NCBI GenBank assembly: GCA_002280555.1
Contig: NCEE01000030.1
Span: forward strand, 1-46,241
Direction: 5' to 3'
DNA: 46,241 nt
Source: Sphingomonas sp. 32-62-10
Lineage (GTDB): Bacteria; Pseudomonadota; Alphaproteobacteria; Sphingomonadales; Sphingomonadaceae
Shown: positions 42,837 through 46,241 of the stretch, one piece after another
Layout: the number at the start of each line of letters is the position of its first letter
Numbering within the stretch: the stretch's first letter is position 1
The notes under the pieces: generated by a model
The model's database searches: none
What the model was told of the DNA's origin: nothing
What the model saw: the letters and a program-made list of their open reading frames with translations, nothing else
Position numbers and translations under genes: made by a program

Positions 42837-45170
42837 ATGAACGGGGGCTCACGCATTATCGATTTGCGGCTGAACGCGGCGGCAGCAGCCGGCGAAGGAG
42901 ACGTTGTCCTTACCAACATGGCAGTCGACCCTCCCCTGTCTGAAGCAACCGCGCCGATCGCTGCGGATCTGGCAGACGTGACGGCCATCGATGAAGTGCC
43001 ACCGGCAGGCGGGCTTGGCCGCGCGCTTGGCCCCGCCGTCGCAATCCTGGCGATCGCCGGTTGGCTCGGCACGATGCTCTGGCACAGCTGGCCGCGGCTC
43101 GAGCTGGGGCTTGCGCCGCTTGATCTGGTACAATTCGTCGCCGCCTTGTGCGTGCCCCCGGCCTTGGTCGGCATTCTGTGGCTGCTCGCCATGCGATCGA
43201 GCACCGCAGAAGCGCACCGTTTCGGCGTCACCGCGCGCCAGATGCGCGCTGAGGCAGCGGCGCTTGAGCGCACGATCGCCATCGTCTCGCGCCAGATCGA
43301 CGCCAATCGCCAGGCGCTTGCCCAACAAACCAATGATCTGATGAAGATGGGCGACGGCGCCAGCGAACGATTGGTCGCGATCAGCAACGGCATGGGACAT
43401 GAGATCGCAACCGCTGATGAACAAGCCCGCAAGCTGACCGAAGCGATCACGATCGCACAAAACAACCTCTCCACCTTGCTGTCGTCGCTGCCCAAGGCGC
43501 ATGGCGAGACTGCCGGTATGGCCAAGACGCTGGAAGCGACCGCGCTGGTCGCCAGTGATCATGCCGCCGCACTCGATGCGCAAATGGCGGCACTGGCCGA
43601 GCGCGGGCGCGAGGCCAACGCCGTTGCCGGCATGGCCGCACAGAAACTTGCCGCGCACATGGCGCGGATGGAAACGACGAGCGAAACCGCCGGATCGCGA
43701 CTCGAAACCGTCACCGCAGAGATGGCCGGCACGGTCGACAATCTGCTCGAGCGCACCGCTGCCGCCGTTGATGAGGCACGGAAGGGCATCGCCGCGCAGG
43801 GCGAAGCGATGATCGCGATGGCGGAGGTCAACCAGGCCACGCTCCATAGCGCAGGCAAGGAGGCGGTTGAGGCGCTTGCTGACAGGATTGGTTCGATCGA
43901 AACGATGATCGATCGAATCGCCGAACGCCTGAATGAGCAGCGCGCAGCGAGCGAAGCGCTGGTCAGCGACGTGGATACCGGGTTCACCGCTGTCGAAGCC
44001 AAGGTCGCGACTTTCCACAGCACCGGCATCGAGCGGACCCAGATGCTTGCTGCCTCGATCAGCGCTCTCGGTGGATCGACCGACGCGATGACCGAGACGC
44101 TGAAGATCGGCGACGATATGGCGCGGAAGGTGATTGCTACCGCCGAGGACCTGCTCGTCTCGATGGACGCCGCCGCGCGCGAAATCGACGAAACCCTGCC
44201 CGAGGCGCTCGCGCGGCTCGATGCTCGGATCGCCAGCAGCCGCAACGTCGTTGCGGGCGCTAAGCCCGAACTGCTCGCGCTGGTGACAGCGGCGGAAAGC
44301 ACGCATGATGCGATCGAGGCAATCGCTCAGGTCATCCAGACGCAGCGCCACACGCTCGATCAACTGTCGGCCCTGCTGTTGCAAACGCTGGAGGATGGCC
44401 GCGACAAGGCAAGCGCCATCGGCGGGACGCTCGACGAAGCGATCAGCCGGACGCACGACTTTGCCGAGCAGGCCGCACCACGATTGGTCGAAGCGTTGAT
44501 CCGGGTGCGCGACACCGCCGCCACCGCCGCCGATCGTGCACGCGAGACACTATCGACCGTGATCCCGGACGCAGCAAAGTCGCTCGAACTCGCCAGTGCG
44601 CAGGCGATGCAGCGCGCGGTGGGCAATGCCGTAGAAAAGCAGGTCAACGCAATTGCCGAAGCGGCAGACAATGCCGTCGAGGCAGCAGCCCGCGCCTCCG
44701 ACCGCCTGACGCGCCAGATGCTGACCATCGCCGAGACGACGTCACTGGTCGAAAATCGCATTGAGGATGCCCGCGCCGAACGCGACAAGGCCGACAGCGA
44801 CAGTTTTGCGCGCCGCGCATCGCTGCTGATCGAGGCGTTGAATTCAGGGGCGATCGATATCGCCAAGAGTTTCTCGACCGAAGTCAGCGACAGCGCCTGG
44901 GCTGCCTATCTGAAGGGCGATCGCGGCGTCTTCACGCGGCGCGCGGTGCGGCTGCTCGATGCGGGCGAAGCGCGCGACGTGGCGCGGCTGTACGATGACG
45001 AGGGGCCCTTCCGCGAACAGGTCAACCGCTACATCCATGATTTCGAAGCGATGCTGCGCACGGTGCTCGCCCAGCGCGACGGATCGCCGATGGGGGTGAC
45101 CTTGCTGTCGTCCGACATGGGCAAGCTGTATGTGGCACTGGCCCAGGCGATCGAGCGTCTCCGGAGCTAG
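42837..45170 (+). CDS. Large two-TM coiled-coil protein, possible TipN-like polarity factor
   Basis: A 777-residue protein. After a 60-residue cytoplasmic-looking N-terminus come two membrane helices (about 65-83, VAILAIAGWLGTMLW; about 98-118, VAALCVPPALVGILWLLAM). A coiled-coil-forming, Ala/Glu-rich region follows from about 125 to 665 (ALERTIAIVSRQIDANRQAL; TGFTAVEAKVATFHSTG). A compact C-terminal domain (about 668-777) looks conserved: YLKGDRGVFTRRAVRLLDAG and SSDMGKLYVALAQAIERLR. The layout of two N-terminal TM helices plus a long coiled coil resembles the Caulobacter birth-scar protein TipN; that identity is a hypothesis from topology. The ATG has GAGGG 4 nt before it. It is divergent from the Hpt/DUF2336/kinase-like operon with a shared control region. 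Confidence 0.8.
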   Translation: MNGGSRIIDLRLNAAAAAGEGDVVLTNMAVDPPLSEATAPIAADLADVTAIDEVPPAGGLGRALGPAVAILAIAGWLGTMLWHSWPRLELGLAPLDLVQFVAALCVPPALVGILWLLAMRSSTAEAHRFGVTARQMRAEAAALERTIAIVSRQIDANRQALAQQTNDLMKMGDGASERLVAISNGMGHEIATADEQARKLTEAITIAQNNLSTLLSSLPKAHGETAGMAKTLEATALVASDHAAALDAQMAALAERGREANAVAGMAAQKLAAHMARMETTSETAGSRLETVTAEMAGTVDNLLERTAAAVDEARKGIAAQGEAMIAMAEVNQATLHSAGKEAVEALADRIGSIETMIDRIAERLNEQRAASEALVSDVDTGFTAVEAKVATFHSTGIERTQMLAASISALGGSTDAMTETLKIGDDMARKVIATAEDLLVSMDAAAREIDETLPEALARLDARIASSRNVVAGAKPELLALVTAAESTHDAIEAIAQVIQTQRHTLDQLSALLLQTLEDGRDKASAIGGTLDEAISRTHDFAEQAAPRLVEALIRVRDTAATAADRARETLSTVIPDAAKSLELASAQAMQRAVGNAVEKQVNAIAEAADNAVEAAARASDRLTRQMLTIAETTSLVENRIEDARAERDKADSDSFARRASLLIEALNSGAIDIAKSFSTEVSDSAWAAYLKGDRGVFTRRAVRLLDAGEARDVARLYDDEGPFREQVNRYIHDFEAMLRTVLAQRDGSPMGVTLLSSDMGKLYVALAQAIERLRS

Positions 45171-45294
45171 GATTTGCTTCAACGCCGATTTGGTCCGGAT
45201 CGGGGCGCAATCCTGAGAGTTGCCGAGCATGAAGTGCTGGCAAGAATTGATGCATTGATGTGGCGCTAAGTCTTTATGTCGTTGAGCTTTCGTC

Positions 45295-46173
45295 ATGGAG
45301 AATGAAGCGATCGATACGGCGTTGGATCGTTTGATCAGCCTGTCACCGGGCCGACATTATGGCGCATCCCGCGATAGCGACTGCTGGGTAATGATCGGTC
45401 GAAACCTTCGAGAAGTGACGAGCTGGTCGATTGTCCCGCCATCGGCAAGCCTGACATTGACCTGGGGTGACGGTGGTTGCGCGGTCGAATTTGGCGGCGG
45501 CACCCTGGAAATGCGAAGCGGCGATTGGATGTGGATCGACGCTGGGTTCGCCCACCGCGGAGACAATCTACCCGGATCGGACTTCCTGACCGTTTTCATC
45601 CCCGACAAATATGTTCTTGCCGCATCGCTCGATCTCGCGCCGATCGGTGCGGCCGCCCAGCCTGCGCCACCGGCGCTCGCCGAGATGCTCATCCGGTTTG
45701 CCATTTGCCTGCTCGACGGTGTTTCCACACGATCAATCGAAGCGCCTTTGCTCGATACGATACTGGATTGGGTGGGCATTGCCTTCGCACCACTCGAAAC
45801 CGCTAAAGGGCACGGCAACGCGGCCGCCCGTGCCGCGGCAATGCTTCGCGCCGATCACCGAAACCAGTTGCGGATAACCGACATTGCCGATGCCGTCGGT
45901 CTCAGCGGATCGGAACTCAGTCGACAGTTCAAAGCCTATTACCGATTAACGCCAGCGCTTTATCGCAAACAATTACGATTGGCGCTTGCGACCCGGGCGC
46001 TTGCCAGCGGCAGCTCGGTGCTGGCCGCAGCCCATAATGCCGGTTTTTCCGACACAGCGCATCTCAGCCGAACCTTTCGGGCGCAATATGGCATTGCACC
46101 GTCCCAATGGTCACGCCGGATCGCCGGTGCCGAACCATTCAGGATTCCCGATGGCGTCACATTAGGCGCATGA
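45295..46173 (+). CDS. AraC-family transcriptional regulator
   Basis: A 292-residue regulator with an N-terminal cupin-like sensing domain (VPPSASLTLTWGDGGCAVEF; GDWMWIDAGFAHRGDNLPG) and a C-terminal pair of helix-turn-helices (about 190-280): LRITDIADAVGLSGSELSRQ, then LAAAHNAGFSDTAHLSRTFR and AQYGIAPSQWSRR, the AraC signature. The ligand is unknown; the cupin part suggests a small effector bound in the barrel. It stands 124 nt after the coiled-coil gene and is convergent with the partial gene at the right edge. Confidence 0.9.
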   Translation: MENEAIDTALDRLISLSPGRHYGASRDSDCWVMIGRNLREVTSWSIVPPSASLTLTWGDGGCAVEFGGGTLEMRSGDWMWIDAGFAHRGDNLPGSDFLTVFIPDKYVLAASLDLAPIGAAAQPAPPALAEMLIRFAICLLDGVSTRSIEAPLLDTILDWVGIAFAPLETAKGHGNAAARAAAMLRADHRNQLRITDIADAVGLSGSELSRQFKAYYRLTPALYRKQLRLALATRALASGSSVLAAAHNAGFSDTAHLSRTFRAQYGIAPSQWSRRIAGAEPFRIPDGVTLGA

Positions 46174-46178
46174 CCGCT

Positions 46179-46241
46179 TCAAGAATCGACCAGCTTGTTC
46201 AGCATCCGGTGGAAAAAATGCGGTGCCAGCCGAGATGCCCA
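46179..46241 (-). CDS. Possible 3' end of a reverse-strand gene
   Basis: The reverse strand at the right edge reads WASRLAPHFFHRMLNKLVDS and stops at 46179, 5 nt beyond the AraC stop. The mix of residues looks like a genuine C-terminus, for example of a short-chain dehydrogenase, but 20 residues are too few to tell. The rest lies outside the window. Confidence 0.35.
   Translation of the reverse strand, partial: WASRLAPHFFHRMLNKLVDS

Noticed and set aside
42849..44456. A 535-codon open frame on the reverse strand opposite the coiled-coil gene.
   Set aside because: Its translation is rich in Arg/His/Asp without any domain, and the forward frame has clear membrane and coiled-coil structure. 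It is an antisense shadow of GC-rich codon use.
45171..45269. An in-frame open extension of 32 codons after the coiled-coil gene's TAG, suggesting readthrough.
   Set aside because: The protein already ends in a natural-looking helix (ALAQAIERLRS), the extension has no recognised feature, and open frames of this length are common in GC-rich DNA.

Overview
The window looks like a chromosomal segment of an alphaproteobacterium of the Sphingomonadales (Sphingomonas-like). This rests on the high GC content with strong GC bias at third codon positions, the RpoD with a large acidic insert, the alphaproteobacterial direct-repeat SOS box (GTTC-N7-GTTC) in front of lexA, the gene order trpG-trpD-trpC-moaC ... 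moeA-lexA-comEC-gltX-gltA, and a short inverted repeat of a kind I associate with sphingomonad genomes. The assignment is inferred from gene content, without a database search. I saw no tRNA, rRNA, CRISPR array, IS element, prophage or plasmid function.

Layout. 1-5.2 kb: the 3' part of rpoD, a Rid-family protein, a secreted protein whose 3' end looks frameshifted, a PAS protein with an antitoxin-like N-terminus, and an unknown helical protein. 5.3-11.9 kb: a MoxR AAA+ ATPase and its usual partner, a CoxE-type VWA protein. They are separated by a DUF817 membrane protein, a Tat-exported GH1 glycosidase, a CHAP amidase and a soluble chemoreceptor. 12-16 kb: a 39-residue membrane protein, a DUF2141 protein, and a reverse-strand operon (DUF1761, DOMON-like protein, NamZ-type muramidase, TPR-Asp/Asn hydroxylase). 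16-19.4 kb: rimO, then a reverse-strand ceramidase-like gene, a MarR regulator with a probably leaderless promoter, and a membrane protein. 19.5-22.3 kb: a serine hydrolase coupled to an M17 leucyl aminopeptidase broken by an internal deletion of about 67 nt.

22.4-38.7 kb is housekeeping: tpiA; ppiD-trpE; trpG-trpD-trpC-moaC joined by ATGA overlaps; a type II NADH dehydrogenase; moeA; SOS-controlled lexA; comEC; gltX; gltA. It covers tryptophan synthesis up to indole-glycerol phosphate (without trpF), molybdopterin synthesis, periplasmic folding, DNA-damage control and the entry to the TCA cycle.

38.7-45.2 kb is the most unusual part. A four-gene reverse-strand operon encodes an Hpt-like protein, a membrane protein resembling a decayed nucleotidyltransferase/CDP-alcohol phosphatidyltransferase, a DUF2336 protein and a PAS histidine-kinase-like protein. 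It is divergent from a 777-residue two-TM coiled-coil protein, with a small palindrome between them. The kinase has Lys where the phospho-accepting His should be, and the Hpt protein has Leu at its His position. My hypothesis is a signalling or scaffold module, possibly linked to cell polarity, that works by protein contacts instead of phosphotransfer. The window closes with an AraC-family regulator and the probable tail of a convergent gene.
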